64,000 nt of DNA from Paraburkholderia caribensis (GTDB lineage: Bacteria; Pseudomonadota; Gammaproteobacteria; Burkholderiales; Burkholderiaceae), in contig NZ_CP026102.1 in NCBI RefSeq assembly GCF_002902945.1, positions 1,178,001-1,242,000 on the forward strand, written 5' to 3'. Position numbers and translations under genes: made by a program. The notes beneath the pieces were generated by a model, which saw nothing but the letters and a program-made list of their open reading frames with translations, searched no databases and was not told the DNA's origin. Of this stretch, positions 16,878-26,256 are shown one piece after another; the stretch's first letter is position 1, and every line of letters starts with the position of its first letter.

Positions 16878-17990
16878 TTGGTTTTGGAACTCGAGCGGGT
16901 CACCGTCGTTTCGGGCGGGCTGACGCATCTATACGGCGTCGATCTGCGGCTCGTCCCGGGGGCGATCAATGTGCTGCTGGGTCCCACTCAGGCAGGCAAG
17001 ACCACGTTGATGCGCGTGATGGCAGGACTCGACAGGCCCACGACGGGGCGCGTGCTGGCCGACGGCCAGGACGTGACGGGCGTGAGCGTGCGTCAGCGCA
17101 ATCTCGCGATGGTCTATCAGCAGTTCATCAACTATCCCGCGATGACGGTGTTCGACAACATCGCTTCGCCGCTGAAGCTGCAAAAGACGGAAGCGGGTGA
17201 GATACGCCGCCGCGTGAACGAGGTCGCGTCGAAGCTGCATATCGAGCATCTGCTCGACCGGCGTCCCGGCGAACTGTCGGGTGGCCAGCAGCAACGTTGC
17301 GCATTGGCGCGCGCACTCGTCAAGCGCACGTCGCTGGTGCTGCTCGACGAGCCGCTTGTGAATCTCGACTACAAGTTGCGCGAGGAGTTGCGCGCCGAAC
17401 TCACGACACTCTTCTCCGACGGCAAGACCACGGTCGTATACGCGACGACCGATCCGCTCGAAGCGTTGCTGCTAGGCGGCTACACGGCCGTCGTCGACAA
17501 GGGCCGCGTGCTGCAATTCGGCCCGACGCTCGACGTCTACAACGCACCGGCGAACGTCGATGTGGCCGCCGTTTTCAACGATCCGCCCATGAACATGCTG
17601 ACGAGCGAACTGCTGGAGAACGGCGACGCGCGTCTGCCCATCGGCATCGACGTGCCCGTGCGCCGCGCGGCGGCGACAGCTGTCGGAACGGGCACTTGCC
17701 GGATCGGCATCCGGCCCGGCCACTTGCGTCTTGCGCCGCGCAACGCGCATTCGTTTGCCGTGCCCTGTCTGCTCGAACTCGCCGAACTGAGCGGCTCGGA
17801 AACGTACCTTCACTTGCATACGCGTCACGGCGGCATCGATCTCGTCGCGCAGTTGCAAGGCGTGCATCAGATCGCGCTCGGCACGCAGCTCGACGTTTAT
17901 ATCGACCCCGACGAACTGTTCGTGTTCGGCGCGGACGCCAATCTTGTCGCGCGTCCCAAGGTGCAGGAGGTGGCATATGGCGCGCATTGA
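16878..17990 (+). CDS. glpS: ABC transporter ATPase, GlpS-like (glycerol uptake)
   Basis: The 370-residue importer ATPase has Walker A GPTQAGKT at 35-42, signature LSGGQQQR at 133-140 and Walker B LVLLDEP ending at 159, plus a C-terminal MalK-type regulatory domain. The H-loop histidine is replaced by threonine (T191 in VVYATTD), so its own ATP site is probably not fully active. It starts at TTG with AAAGGAG seven bases before it. It heads a six-gene operon matching the order of the rhizobial glycerol importer, and its end overlaps glpT by 14 bases. Substrate assignment rests on synteny and on the partner GlpV; no glpK or glpD lies nearby. Confidence 0.85.
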   Translation: MVLELERVTVVSGGLTHLYGVDLRLVPGAINVLLGPTQAGKTTLMRVMAGLDRPTTGRVLADGQDVTGVSVRQRNLAMVYQQFINYPAMTVFDNIASPLKLQKTEAGEIRRRVNEVASKLHIEHLLDRRPGELSGGQQQRCALARALVKRTSLVLLDEPLVNLDYKLREELRAELTTLFSDGKTTVVYATTDPLEALLLGGYTAVVDKGRVLQFGPTLDVYNAPANVDVAAVFNDPPMNMLTSELLENGDARLPIGIDVPVRRAAATAVGTGTCRIGIRPGHLRLAPRNAHSFAVPCLLELAELSGSETYLHLHTRHGGIDLVAQLQGVHQIALGTQLDVYIDPDELFVFGADANLVARPKVQEVAYGAH

Positions 17991-19083
17991 GTTTCAGAAT
18001 CTCGGTCACGCGTACCGGCCCAACCCCGCCTCGCTCGACGACTACGCACTGCAGCCGATGAGCATGGTGTGGGAAGACGGCGGCGCTTACGCGCTGCTCG
18101 GTCCTTCGGGTTGCGGCAAGTCGACGTTGCTCAATATCGTGTCGGGCCTGTTGACGCCGTCGGAAGGCAAAGTGCTTTTCAATGGACGCGATGTCACCCT
18201 GCAAGGCGCGCGCGAACGCAATATCGCCCAGGTCTTCCAGTTTCCGGTGATCTACGACACGATGACCGTGTTCGACAATCTCGCCTTTCCGCTGCGCAAT
18301 CGCGGGCTGCCTGCCGCCGAAGTCCGCACGCGCGTGCATGAAGTGGCCGACATTCTCGACATGGCGCGTGAGTTGCCGCGCAAGGCAAGCAATCTGTCGG
18401 CGGATGCAAAGCAGAAGATTTCGCTTGGACGCGGACTGGTACGCAAGGACGTGGCGGCGATTCTGTTCGACGAACCGCTGACCGTCATCGATCCGCACAT
18501 GAAATGGATGCTGCGGCGTCAGCTGAAGAAGATCCACCAGCAATTGAAGCTCACGCTGATCTACGTGACGCACGATCAGGTCGAGGCGCTGACATTCGCG
18601 GACGAAGTGGTCGTGATGACGAATGGCCGCGTCGTGCAAAAGGGTGGGCCGGAAGCGTTGTTTCTTCGTCCCGATCACGCGTTTGTCGGCTATTTCATCG
18701 GTAGTCCAGGGATGAACCTGTGTCCCGTGAGTCTCGATGAAGGCGCGATCAAGCTGGGCTCGCAGCGCGTCACTGTCGACGCGAGTACGCTCGCGACGCT
18801 CAAAAGCACGAATGGCGATCTCAAGCTCGGCATTCGGCCCGAGTTCGTGCGTCTTGCCGGCGACGGCGAAGCGGGCGCAGTCCGCGCGCAAGTCACGCGC
18901 GCGCAGCAGCTCGGCAACTACCAGCTCGTGACGGCGAACTGCGAAGGTCACGTATTCAACGCGAAGATGGAGCCGGGTTTGCGTGTGATGGATGGCCCCG
19001 TGTGGTTGCGCGTCGCTGCGCCCGAAACCGTCTATTTCAGCAACGACGAACGCATTGCGGTGCGAGCCGCAGGAGGCGCGTGA
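17977..19083 (+). CDS. glpT: ABC transporter ATPase, GlpT-like (glycerol uptake)
   Basis: The second, unequal ATPase has 368 residues. Walker A GPSGCGKST (42-50), Walker B AILFDEP and the H-loop histidine (H199 in YVTHD) are all present. The signature is degenerate, LSADAKQ at 140-146 instead of LSGGQ. This complements GlpS, so that one composite ATP site combines GlpT Walker and His residues with the GlpS LSGGQ. A C-terminal OB-like regulatory domain follows. It overlaps glpS by 14 bases, and its stop overlaps the glpP start (TGATG). The name should not be confused with the E. coli glycerol-3-phosphate antiporter GlpT. Confidence 0.85.
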   Translation: MARIEFQNLGHAYRPNPASLDDYALQPMSMVWEDGGAYALLGPSGCGKSTLLNIVSGLLTPSEGKVLFNGRDVTLQGARERNIAQVFQFPVIYDTMTVFDNLAFPLRNRGLPAAEVRTRVHEVADILDMARELPRKASNLSADAKQKISLGRGLVRKDVAAILFDEPLTVIDPHMKWMLRRQLKKIHQQLKLTLIYVTHDQVEALTFADEVVVMTNGRVVQKGGPEALFLRPDHAFVGYFIGSPGMNLCPVSLDEGAIKLGSQRVTVDASTLATLKSTNGDLKLGIRPEFVRLAGDGEAGAVRAQVTRAQQLGNYQLVTANCEGHVFNAKMEPGLRVMDGPVWLRVAAPETVYFSNDERIAVRAAGGA

Positions 19084-19976
19084 TGAACAAGCCGCTCAAC
19101 CAGAAGGCGTGGCTGCTCGTCGTGCCTGTTTTCATCTGCGTCGCGTTCTCAGCGATCCTGCCGCTGATGACGGTCGTCAACTACTCCGTTCAGGACATCA
19201 TCAGCCCGACGCAGCATGTGTTCGTCGGTACGGAGTGGTTTCGCAACATCATGACCGATCCCGATCTGCGCGGTGCATTGGGCAGGCAGATCATTTTCTC
19301 GGCCTGCGTGCTGCTGTTCGAGATTCCGCTCGGCGTCGGGCTGGCACTCGCGATGCCGGCGTCCGGCTGGCGTGCATCGGCGGCGCTCGTGGTGCTCGCG
19401 ATGCCGCTGCTGATTCCATGGAATGTGGTCGGCACGATCTGGCAGATCTTCGGCCGGCCCGATATCGGTTTGCTCGGCTATGTGCTCAATCGCATCGGCG
19501 TCGACTACAACTACACGGCGAGTCCGACCGACGCGTGGGTCACGGTGCTGGTGATGGATATCTGGCACTGGACGCCGCTCGTTGCATTGCTCTGCTATGC
19601 GGGTCTGCGCGCCATTCCCGATGCCTTTTATCAGGCCGCGGAAATCGACGGTGCAAGCCGTTTCGCGGTGTTTCGCTATATCCAGTTGCCGAAGATGCGC
19701 GGCGTACTGATGATTGCCGTGCTGTTGCGCTTCATGGACAGCTTCATGATCTATACGGAGCCATTCGTGCTGACGGGCGGCGGCCCGGGCGACTCGACCA
19801 CATTCCTTAGCCAGTACCTGACGCAAAAGGCCGTCGGTCAATTCGATCTTGGACCCGCGGCGGCTTTCTCGTTGATCTACTTCCTGATCATCCTGTTGCT
19901 CTGCTTCATTCTCTACAACTGGATGGAGCGCGTAGGCAAGGGCGGTCCTGCAACGACGGGAGAAGACAATGCGTGA
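19083..19976 (+). CDS. glpP: ABC transporter permease, GlpP-like
   Basis: This 297-residue inner-membrane permease of the MalF class has six or so hydrophobic segments. The EAA loop YQAAEIDGASRFAVFRYIQL lies near residue 190, and the C-terminal ILYNWMERVGKG faces the cytoplasm. The N-terminal helix is WLLVVPVFICVAFSAILPL. It overlaps glpT by one base and glpQ by eight bases, so the stoichiometry is set by coupled translation. It should form the membrane channel with GlpQ. Confidence 0.88.
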   Translation: MNKPLNQKAWLLVVPVFICVAFSAILPLMTVVNYSVQDIISPTQHVFVGTEWFRNIMTDPDLRGALGRQIIFSACVLLFEIPLGVGLALAMPASGWRASAALVVLAMPLLIPWNVVGTIWQIFGRPDIGLLGYVLNRIGVDYNYTASPTDAWVTVLVMDIWHWTPLVALLCYAGLRAIPDAFYQAAEIDGASRFAVFRYIQLPKMRGVLMIAVLLRFMDSFMIYTEPFVLTGGGPGDSTTFLSQYLTQKAVGQFDLGPAAAFSLIYFLIILLLCFILYNWMERVGKGGPATTGEDNA

Positions 19977-20781
19977 CAACCGCCGCTGGATACGCGCGCT
20001 GGTCCTGCTCGGCTATATCGCGTTCGCGTTGATTCCTTTGTACTGGATGCTGTCGATATCGCTGCGCACCAACGAGGAAACGATGTCGGCGTTCTCGATC
20101 TGGCCGCACCAGGTGACATTCGAGAACTTCAAGGTGATCTTCACCGACCCGTCGTGGTACTGGGGCTACATCAATTCGATCGTTTATGTATTGATGAATA
20201 CGGTGATGTCGGTGCTGGTCGCATTGCCGGCCGCGTACGCGTTCTCGCGCTATCGCTTTCTCGGTGACAAGCACATGTTCTTCTGGCTGCTCACCAACCG
20301 GATGACGCCGCCCGCCGTGTTCCTGTTGCCGTTCTTCCAGCTCTATTCGAGCGTCGGACTGATGGACACGTATGTCGCCGTCGCGCTCGCACACATGCTG
20401 TTCAATGTGCCGCTCGCAGTGTGGATACTCGAAGGTTTCATGTCGGGTGTTTCGCGTGAAATCGACGAGACCGCTTATATCGACGGCTATTCATTTCCGG
20501 CGTTCTTCATCAAGATTTTTCTTCCCTTGATCAAGTCGGGTGTCGGCGTGACGGCGTTCTTCTGCTTCATGTTCAGCTGGGTCGAACTGCTGCTCGCGCG
20601 CACGCTGACCACCGTCAACGCAAAGCCGATTGCCGCCGTGATGACGCGCACGGTATCGGCGGCGGGGATGGATTGGGGCGTGCTGTCCGCGGCGGGCGTG
20701 CTGACCATCATTCCCGGCGCGCTCGTCATTTACTTCGTGCGCAACTACATCGCGAAGGGCTTCGCGATGGGGAGAGTGTGA
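19969..20781 (+). CDS. glpQ: ABC transporter permease, GlpQ-like
   Basis: This 270-residue permease of the MalG class has six hydrophobic segments. The EAA loop is EIDETAYIDGYSFPAFFIKI near residue 165, and YIAKGFAMGRV is at the C-terminus, as in many MalG proteins. It overlaps glpP by eight bases and the following DUF2160 gene by one base. It should pair with GlpP. It is unrelated to the periplasmic phosphodiesterase GlpQ of E. coli. Confidence 0.88.
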   Translation: MRDNRRWIRALVLLGYIAFALIPLYWMLSISLRTNEETMSAFSIWPHQVTFENFKVIFTDPSWYWGYINSIVYVLMNTVMSVLVALPAAYAFSRYRFLGDKHMFFWLLTNRMTPPAVFLLPFFQLYSSVGLMDTYVAVALAHMLFNVPLAVWILEGFMSGVSREIDETAYIDGYSFPAFFIKIFLPLIKSGVGVTAFFCFMFSWVELLLARTLTTVNAKPIAAVMTRTVSAAGMDWGVLSAAGVLTIIPGALVIYFVRNYIAKGFAMGRV

Positions 20782-21062
20782 TGTTCACGTGGATGTACTG
20801 GACACCCGAAGTCGCGATCTTCTTCGGCTGCGTCGTCGCGATGCTCGCGGGCATGACGCTGTGGGAGATGCGTGCGCCGACTATCGAACGCAAAGGCTTT
20901 TTGCCGATTGCGACGACGCGTGGCGACAGGCTCTTTATCGGACTGTTGACGGCCGCTTATGTGAATCTCGCGTGGATTGCGATCAGCGGCGAAGGCGCGA
21001 GCGCATGGCCGGGCTTTGCGGCGTCTGTCGTCGTGCTGCTCGCCATCATGTGGAAGGGATAA
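20781..21062 (+). CDS. DUF2160 small membrane protein of the glycerol-type importer
   Basis: The 93-residue protein has three hydrophobic segments (about 8-25, 48-65, 72-90) and an MFTWMYWTPEVAIFFG start typical of DUF2160. Such genes sit between the permease and the binding-protein genes in glycerol importer operons of rhizobia (called glpU there, to my recollection). The role is unknown; it might stabilise the permease complex. It overlaps glpQ by one base, and 86 bases separate it from the binding protein. Confidence 0.82.
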   Translation: MFTWMYWTPEVAIFFGCVVAMLAGMTLWEMRAPTIERKGFLPIATTRGDRLFIGLLTAAYVNLAWIAISGEGASAWPGFAASVVVLLAIMWKG

Positions 21063-21148
21063 AGCGTCAAGAATAAACCGGTTTCGTTGATGCCCCGGGC
21101 GGCAACCGGCTGATGATCCAAAGGGGTGTGGAGACACAGGAGAAGACC

Positions 21149-22891
21149 ATGCAACACAGGAGACGGATCGTCGCGCTCGCGGTGGCAGGAGTGGTCGCGG
21201 GGGCTTGTGCGAATCACGCTGCACTGGCAGGCACGCCAGAAGCGCAGAAATGGGTTGATAGCGAATTCCAGCCGAGTACGCTGTCCAAACAGCAGCAGAT
21301 GGACGAAATGAAATGGTTCATCGACACGGCTGCGAAACTCAAATCGCAAGGCGTCAAGGAAGTGCACGTGGTGTCGGAAACGATCGACACGCACATGTAT
21401 GAATCGAAGACTCTTGCCAAGGCATTCACGGAAATCACGGGCATTCAGGTCAAGCACGACATCATTCAGGAAGGCGATGTCGTCGAGAAATTGCAGACCT
21501 CGATGCAATCCGGTCAAAGCATTTACGACGGCTGGATTTCGGACTCGGATCTGATCGGCACGCACTATCGCTATGGCGTGATCGTGCCGCTGTCCGATTA
21601 CATGGCGGGCGAGGGCAAGGAGTACACGAATCCGGGCCTCGACCTGAAGGACTTCATTGGCACGAGTTTCACGACCGCGCCGGACAAAAAGCTCTATCAG
21701 TTGCCCGACCAGCAGTTCGCCAATCTGTACTGGTTCCGCGCGGACTGGTTTGCGCGCAAGGATCTGCAGGACAAGTTCAAGGCAAAGTATGGCTACGATC
21801 TCGGCGTGCCCGTGAACTGGTCCGCGTATGAGGATATCGCCGACTTCTTCACGAACGACGTGAAGACCGTCGACGGTGAAAAGGTCTACGGCCACATGGA
21901 CTACGGCAAGAAAGATCCGTCGCTTGGATGGCGCTTCACAGACGCATGGCTTTCGATGGCAGGTGAAGCCGATAAAGGCATTCCGAACGGCATACCCGTC
22001 GACGAATGGGGCATTCGCGTGACGCCGGACGGTTGTCATCCCGTTGGCGCATCCGTGTCGCGCGGCGGCGGCACGAATAGCCCGGCTGCCGTCTTCGCGA
22101 CCACCAAGTACGTCGACTGGCTGAAGAAGTATGCGCCGCCCGAAGCATCCGGCATGACGTTCAGCGAAGCCGGCCCGGTTCCCGCGCAGGGCAAGATCGC
22201 GCAGCAGATCTTCTGGTACACCGCGTTCACGGCGTCGATGCTCAAGCCCGGCAACGTGACGAATGCGGACGGCACGCCCAAGTGGCGCATGGCGCCGTCG
22301 CCGCATGGCCCGTACTGGAAGGACGGCATGCAGAACGGCTATCAGGATGTCGGCTCGTGGACTTTCTTCAAGTCGACGCCCGCGAATCAACGTGCTGCCG
22401 CGTGGCTTTACGCGCAATTCGTGACGTCGAAGTCGGTGTCGCTGAAGAAGTCGATTGTCGGTCTCACGTTTATTCGCGACTCGGACATTCATAGCGATTA
22501 CTTCACGAAGAACGCCGACAAATACGGCGGCCTGATCGAGTTCTATCGCAGCCCGGCGCGTGTCGCGTGGACGCCGACGGGCAACAACGTGCCCGACTAT
22601 CCGAAGATGGCGCAACTCTGGTGGAAGAACGTCGCGACGGCGGCTGCCGGCGAGAAGACGCCGCAAGCCGCGATGGACAACCTCGCGAAGGAAATGGACC
22701 AGGTGCTGGGGCGTTTGCAGCGTGCCGGGATGAAGGTGTGCGCGCCGCAACTGAACGCGGAAAGCGATCCGTCGAAATGGCTTTCGGATCAGCATGCGCC
22801 GTGGAAGAAGCTCGCGAACGAAAAGCCGAAGGGTGAAACGGTCAAGTACGACCAGCTGCTCGCAGCGTGGAAGGCGGGCAAGGTTCGGTAG
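21149..22891 (+). CDS. glpV: Periplasmic binding protein, GlpV-like (glycerol uptake)
   Basis: This 580-residue family-1 solute-binding protein has a signal peptide of about 28 residues (MQHRRR, hydrophobic core, ALA cleavage region). ACAN includes a Cys, but no good lipobox. Features shared with GlpV-type proteins include the long length, ESKTLAKAFTEITGIQVKHD and GWISDSDLIGTHYRYG. AGGAG stands seven bases before ATG 21149, which fits the high expression expected of a binding protein. It is the last gene before a strong terminator. Confidence 0.87.
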   Translation: MQHRRRIVALAVAGVVAGACANHAALAGTPEAQKWVDSEFQPSTLSKQQQMDEMKWFIDTAAKLKSQGVKEVHVVSETIDTHMYESKTLAKAFTEITGIQVKHDIIQEGDVVEKLQTSMQSGQSIYDGWISDSDLIGTHYRYGVIVPLSDYMAGEGKEYTNPGLDLKDFIGTSFTTAPDKKLYQLPDQQFANLYWFRADWFARKDLQDKFKAKYGYDLGVPVNWSAYEDIADFFTNDVKTVDGEKVYGHMDYGKKDPSLGWRFTDAWLSMAGEADKGIPNGIPVDEWGIRVTPDGCHPVGASVSRGGGTNSPAAVFATTKYVDWLKKYAPPEASGMTFSEAGPVPAQGKIAQQIFWYTAFTASMLKPGNVTNADGTPKWRMAPSPHGPYWKDGMQNGYQDVGSWTFFKSTPANQRAAAWLYAQFVTSKSVSLKKSIVGLTFIRDSDIHSDYFTKNADKYGGLIEFYRSPARVAWTPTGNNVPDYPKMAQLWWKNVATAAAGEKTPQAAMDNLAKEMDQVLGRLQRAGMKVCAPQLNAESDPSKWLSDQHAPWKKLANEKPKGETVKYDQLLAAWKAGKVR

Positions 22892-22920
22892 GCATTTGAT
22901 GTAGAAAAGCGGGAAGGTTG

Positions 22921-22956
22921 AAGCGGGCGGTGTCGAAAGACGCCGCCCGCTTTTTT
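22921..22956 (+). terminator. Rho-independent terminator after glpV
   Basis: AGCGGGCGGTGTC and GACGCCGCCCGCT pair (one G-U) around a GAAA tetraloop, followed by six T. This is the end of the glpS-glpV operon. Confidence 0.93.
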
Positions 22957-23094
22957 ATTGGTTTTAATCAGCTTGAAATAAAGATTAAACAAGTACGGCT
23001 AATCCATTAATAGAAAGCAATTTGTCATCTGAAAGACTGACGCGCAATGACCACACATGCATTACGGATGATTGCGAACCATTAGCGTTCATGT

Positions 23095-23114
23095 AATGAT
23101 ACCGATTCTCATTT
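23095..23114 (+). promoter_or_regulatory. Fur-box-like operator upstream of the siderophore receptor
   Basis: AATGATACCGATTCTCATTT resembles the Fur consensus of AATGAT units around an inverted repeat. It sits 118 bases before the receptor start, where a promoter would be expected. Iron-dependent repression is inferred. Confidence 0.6.
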
Positions 23115-23231
23115 AGAAGGGCCGGCCGGGGGCAGTTACCGGCGGGGCGGTTCGCGCGAATACGCGAGCCGGACGGGCAGGCACCGCCCGTTGCACCAAG
23201 AAAAAATCAGTTACAACGACAGGGAATCGCG

Positions 23232-25469
23232 ATGCTTCGAACCACGCCACTCGCAGCGGCCGTCATGGCCGTCTTTGCGACGCCGCTCTACGCCCAGACG
23301 ACGACGCCGGCCACACCGGCAGTGCAACTTGCCCAGGCTTCATCGTCCGCTTCTCCCGCCAGCCAGCCCTCCGCCAGCCAGCCTTCCGATAGCAACACAC
23401 TGCCCGCCGTCAAGGTGACGGGGCAGACCGACAACGCCACCGACTTCCAGCCCGACAAATCCAGTGTCGGCGCCAAGGTCCCGACCGCGCTGCGCGATAT
23501 TCCGCAGGCTGTCACCGTCATTCCCAAGGCCGTGCTGCAATCGCAGGCTGCGAACTCGTTCTCCGACGCGCTGCGCAATGTGCCCGGCATCACGATCGGC
23601 GCAGCCGAAGGCGGCCAGATCGGCAACAACATCAACCTGCGCGGCTTCTCGGCGCGCACCGACATCTACCTCGATGGCTTCCGCGATCGCGGCCAGTACT
23701 ATCGCGACACGTTCAACCTCGAATCGATCGATGTGCTGTATGGTCCGTCGTCGCTGTATTTCGGACGCGGCTCGACGGGCGGCGTGATCAACCAGGTCAG
23801 CAAGGAGCCGACGCTGAAAAAGCGCGCCGACGTCTCCGTGCAGGCGGGCACGCATGACCGTTACCGCACCACGGTCGACCTCGACACGCCGATCACCGAC
23901 ACCTCCGCGTTCCGTATCAACGCATTCGGCCAGAGCCTCGGCTCGTCGCGCGACGTGATGAAGAACAAGGACTACGGCGTCGCGCCCGAAGTGAAGTTCG
24001 GTATCGGCACGCCGACGGAAATCACGCTGTCTGCGCTGATCCAGCACAACCGCGATCAGCCCGACTACGGCATTCCGCCGCTGAACGGCCACCCCGCGCC
24101 CGTGAATCGCGGCACGTTCTACGGCTACACGGACGACCGCACGATTCAGGATGTGCAGACCTTCAGCGCGCGCATCAAGCATCGCTTCAACGACGACGTG
24201 ACGGTGCGCAACCAGACGCAGTTCAGCCACTACAGCACGGAAGCGCGCGCGACCAATGCGGCGTCGGTGCTGACGGGGCCGCTCTCGACGTCGACGGCGC
24301 TCACCAACGGCAACTTCACGACGATCGATCCTTCGAAGCTGTTCGTGAAGCTGCAGGGCAAGGACCGCAACATCAACGACCATTCGGTCTACAACTCGAC
24401 CGACGTCGAATGGAAGTTCAACACGGGGCCGGTCAAGCATGACCTGCTCGCCGGCGTCGATCTGAGCCACGAGACGTACAGCAACCAGAGCTTCACGGCG
24501 ACCTCGCCGGGCATGACGTCGAACACGATCGGCGTGGTGCCGCTGATCGATCCGCCGTACACGCCGCGTCCCGCGAACGTGAAGGAAGTGGCGACCAATC
24601 TCGCGGAATCGAGCGCGAATGGCGTGGGCCTGTACTTGAACGACACGATTTCGCTCGGCGAGCACTGGAAAGTGGTGGGCGGCGTGCGCTGGGACCGCTA
24701 CGAAGCGTCGATCAAGAATACGATCAACCTGCCGCGTTACGCGACGCAGACCAACTACTTCACCAGCGTGCGCGGCGGCATCATTTATCAGCCGGCCGAC
24801 TGGCAGTCGTACTACGTGTCGTACGGCACGTCGTTCGACCCGTCGCTCGAAGCGCTGACGCTCACCAACGGCCAGCAGAACCTGCCGCCCGAGCACAACA
24901 AGTCATACGAAGTCGGCGCGAAGCTGGACCTGCTCGGCGGCGGTCTGTCCGTCACGCAATCGCTGTTCAACATCGAAAAGACCAACGCGCGTACCGCGAA
25001 CCCCGACGGCAGCTACACGCTCGACGGCGATATCCGCGTGCGCGGCTATCAGCTCGGGCTCGCCGGTCATATCACGGACAAGTGGCAGGTGTTCGGCGGC
25101 TACACGTATATGGACGGCACGATCCTGCAGGCGTTTGACGGCACGCAAGGCAAGACGCCCGCGAATACGCCGCGCAATACGCTGACGCTGTGGACGACCT
25201 ATCTGTTCACGCCGCATTGGGAAATCGGCGGCGGTCCGACGTACATGTCGTCGCGTTACGCGGCGAACAACAACCTCGTGCAGGTTGGCGGCTACACTCG
25301 CTGGGATGCGATGGCCGCTTATCACGCGAAGCGTTACGACGTCCAGATCAACGTGTTGAACCTGACCGACAAGAACTACTACGACGCGCTGATTCCGTCC
25401 GACGGCGGACGCGCGGTGCCGGGTTACGGCCGTACGTTCCTCGCGACGCTAAACTATCGCTTCTTCTGA
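23232..25469 (+). CDS. TonB-dependent siderophore receptor (Fiu/catecholate type)
   Basis: This 745-residue outer-membrane receptor has a signal peptide of about 22 residues ending in LYAQ, then a low-complexity Ser/Pro/Gln linker. A TonB-box-like LPAVKVTGQ precedes the plug domain (about 75-195; RDIPQAVTVIPKAVL, SFSDALRNVPGITIGA, NLRGFSARTDIYLDGFRDRG). The 22-strand barrel ends in TFLATLNYRFF, with the terminal Phe needed for barrel assembly. A PiuC-type hydroxylase gene follows 100 bases downstream, as with fiu-ybiX in E. coli and piuA-piuC in Pseudomonas, which supports a catecholate ligand. A Fur-like site lies upstream. Confidence 0.9.
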   Translation: MLRTTPLAAAVMAVFATPLYAQTTTPATPAVQLAQASSSASPASQPSASQPSDSNTLPAVKVTGQTDNATDFQPDKSSVGAKVPTALRDIPQAVTVIPKAVLQSQAANSFSDALRNVPGITIGAAEGGQIGNNINLRGFSARTDIYLDGFRDRGQYYRDTFNLESIDVLYGPSSLYFGRGSTGGVINQVSKEPTLKKRADVSVQAGTHDRYRTTVDLDTPITDTSAFRINAFGQSLGSSRDVMKNKDYGVAPEVKFGIGTPTEITLSALIQHNRDQPDYGIPPLNGHPAPVNRGTFYGYTDDRTIQDVQTFSARIKHRFNDDVTVRNQTQFSHYSTEARATNAASVLTGPLSTSTALTNGNFTTIDPSKLFVKLQGKDRNINDHSVYNSTDVEWKFNTGPVKHDLLAGVDLSHETYSNQSFTATSPGMTSNTIGVVPLIDPPYTPRPANVKEVATNLAESSANGVGLYLNDTISLGEHWKVVGGVRWDRYEASIKNTINLPRYATQTNYFTSVRGGIIYQPADWQSYYVSYGTSFDPSLEALTLTNGQQNLPPEHNKSYEVGAKLDLLGGGLSVTQSLFNIEKTNARTANPDGSYTLDGDIRVRGYQLGLAGHITDKWQVFGGYTYMDGTILQAFDGTQGKTPANTPRNTLTLWTTYLFTPHWEIGGGPTYMSSRYAANNNLVQVGGYTRWDAMAAYHAKRYDVQINVLNLTDKNYYDALIPSDGGRAVPGYGRTFLATLNYRFF

Positions 25470-25569
25470 TCGCACGAAGCGATAGCCCACGGCACGCCGC
25501 GCGCCAGGCCGCATGAAGCGATTCATGCTCGAGCGCGCGGCGCTGCCGCTTATGCAGGAACGTTGAACG

Positions 25570-26253
25570 ATGATTGTCTCGATCCCCGACGTACTGAGTC
25601 CCGCCGAAGCCGCCGCGATGCGTGCTGCGCTCGAAGCCAGCGATGCATGGGTGGACGGCCGCGCGACGGCCGGCTACCAGGGCGCGCCCGTCAAGCGTAA
25701 CCAGCAGATCGCGGAAGGCTCGCAGATCGCGCTGGAAATGGGCGACCGGATCGTCGCGTCGCTGGAGCGTCACCCGCTGTTCATCAGCGCCGCGCTGCCG
25801 AACAAGGTGTATCCGCCGCTCTTCAACCGCTACGAAGGCGGGATGCACTTCGGCAGTCATGTCGACGGCGCGATCCGGCTGGTGCCGGGCAGCGGCGTGC
25901 GCGTGCGCACCGATATTTCGATCACGCTGTTTCTCACGCCGCCTGACGAATACGACGGCGGCGAACTGCTGGTCGAAGATACCTTCGGCGTGCAGGAAGT
26001 GAAACTGCCTGCCGGGCATGCAATCGTGTATCCGGGCACGAGCCTGCATCAGGTGCGTCCCGTCACGCGCGGCGCGCGCGTGTCGAGTTTCTTCTGGGCG
26101 CAAAGCCTCGTGCGCGACGACACGCAACGCGCGATGCTGTTCGACCTCGACGGCGCGATACAACGCCTCAACGCATCGAACGGCGATGAAGCGGCGCGCC
26201 GCACGCTGGTGGGCTGCTACCACAACCTGCTGCGCATGTGGAGCGAGACCTGA
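25570..26253 (+). CDS. piuC: Fe(II)/2-oxoglutarate-dependent PKHD-type hydroxylase, PiuC/YbiX family
   Basis: The 227-residue cytoplasmic dioxygenase has the double-stranded beta-helix metal triad H97, D99 and H160 (GSHVDG and SLHQVRPV). R170 is positioned to hold 2-oxoglutarate. The N-terminal MIVSIPDVLSPAEAAAMR and the QIAEGSQIA segment are typical of YbiX/PiuC. Genes of this family travel with TonB siderophore receptors, and the exact substrate is not settled. It is probably cotranscribed with the receptor. It ends three bases from the convergent exporter gene. Confidence 0.92.
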   Translation: MIVSIPDVLSPAEAAAMRAALEASDAWVDGRATAGYQGAPVKRNQQIAEGSQIALEMGDRIVASLERHPLFISAALPNKVYPPLFNRYEGGMHFGSHVDGAIRLVPGSGVRVRTDISITLFLTPPDEYDGGELLVEDTFGVQEVKLPAGHAIVYPGTSLHQVRPVTRGARVSSFFWAQSLVRDDTQRAMLFDLDGAIQRLNASNGDEAARRTLVGCYHNLLRMWSET

Positions 26254-26256
26254 ACA

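Noticed and set aside
16538..16987. Leftward 149-codon frame in the region before glpS
   Set aside because: It covers AT-rich promoter DNA and the glpS start on the opposite strand, and the peptide is Ser/Cys/Leu-rich without domain features.
20957..22795. A 612-codon open frame antisense to glpV
   Set aside because: The composition is Arg/His-rich as expected for an antisense shadow, and the sense gene has a signal peptide and family motifs.
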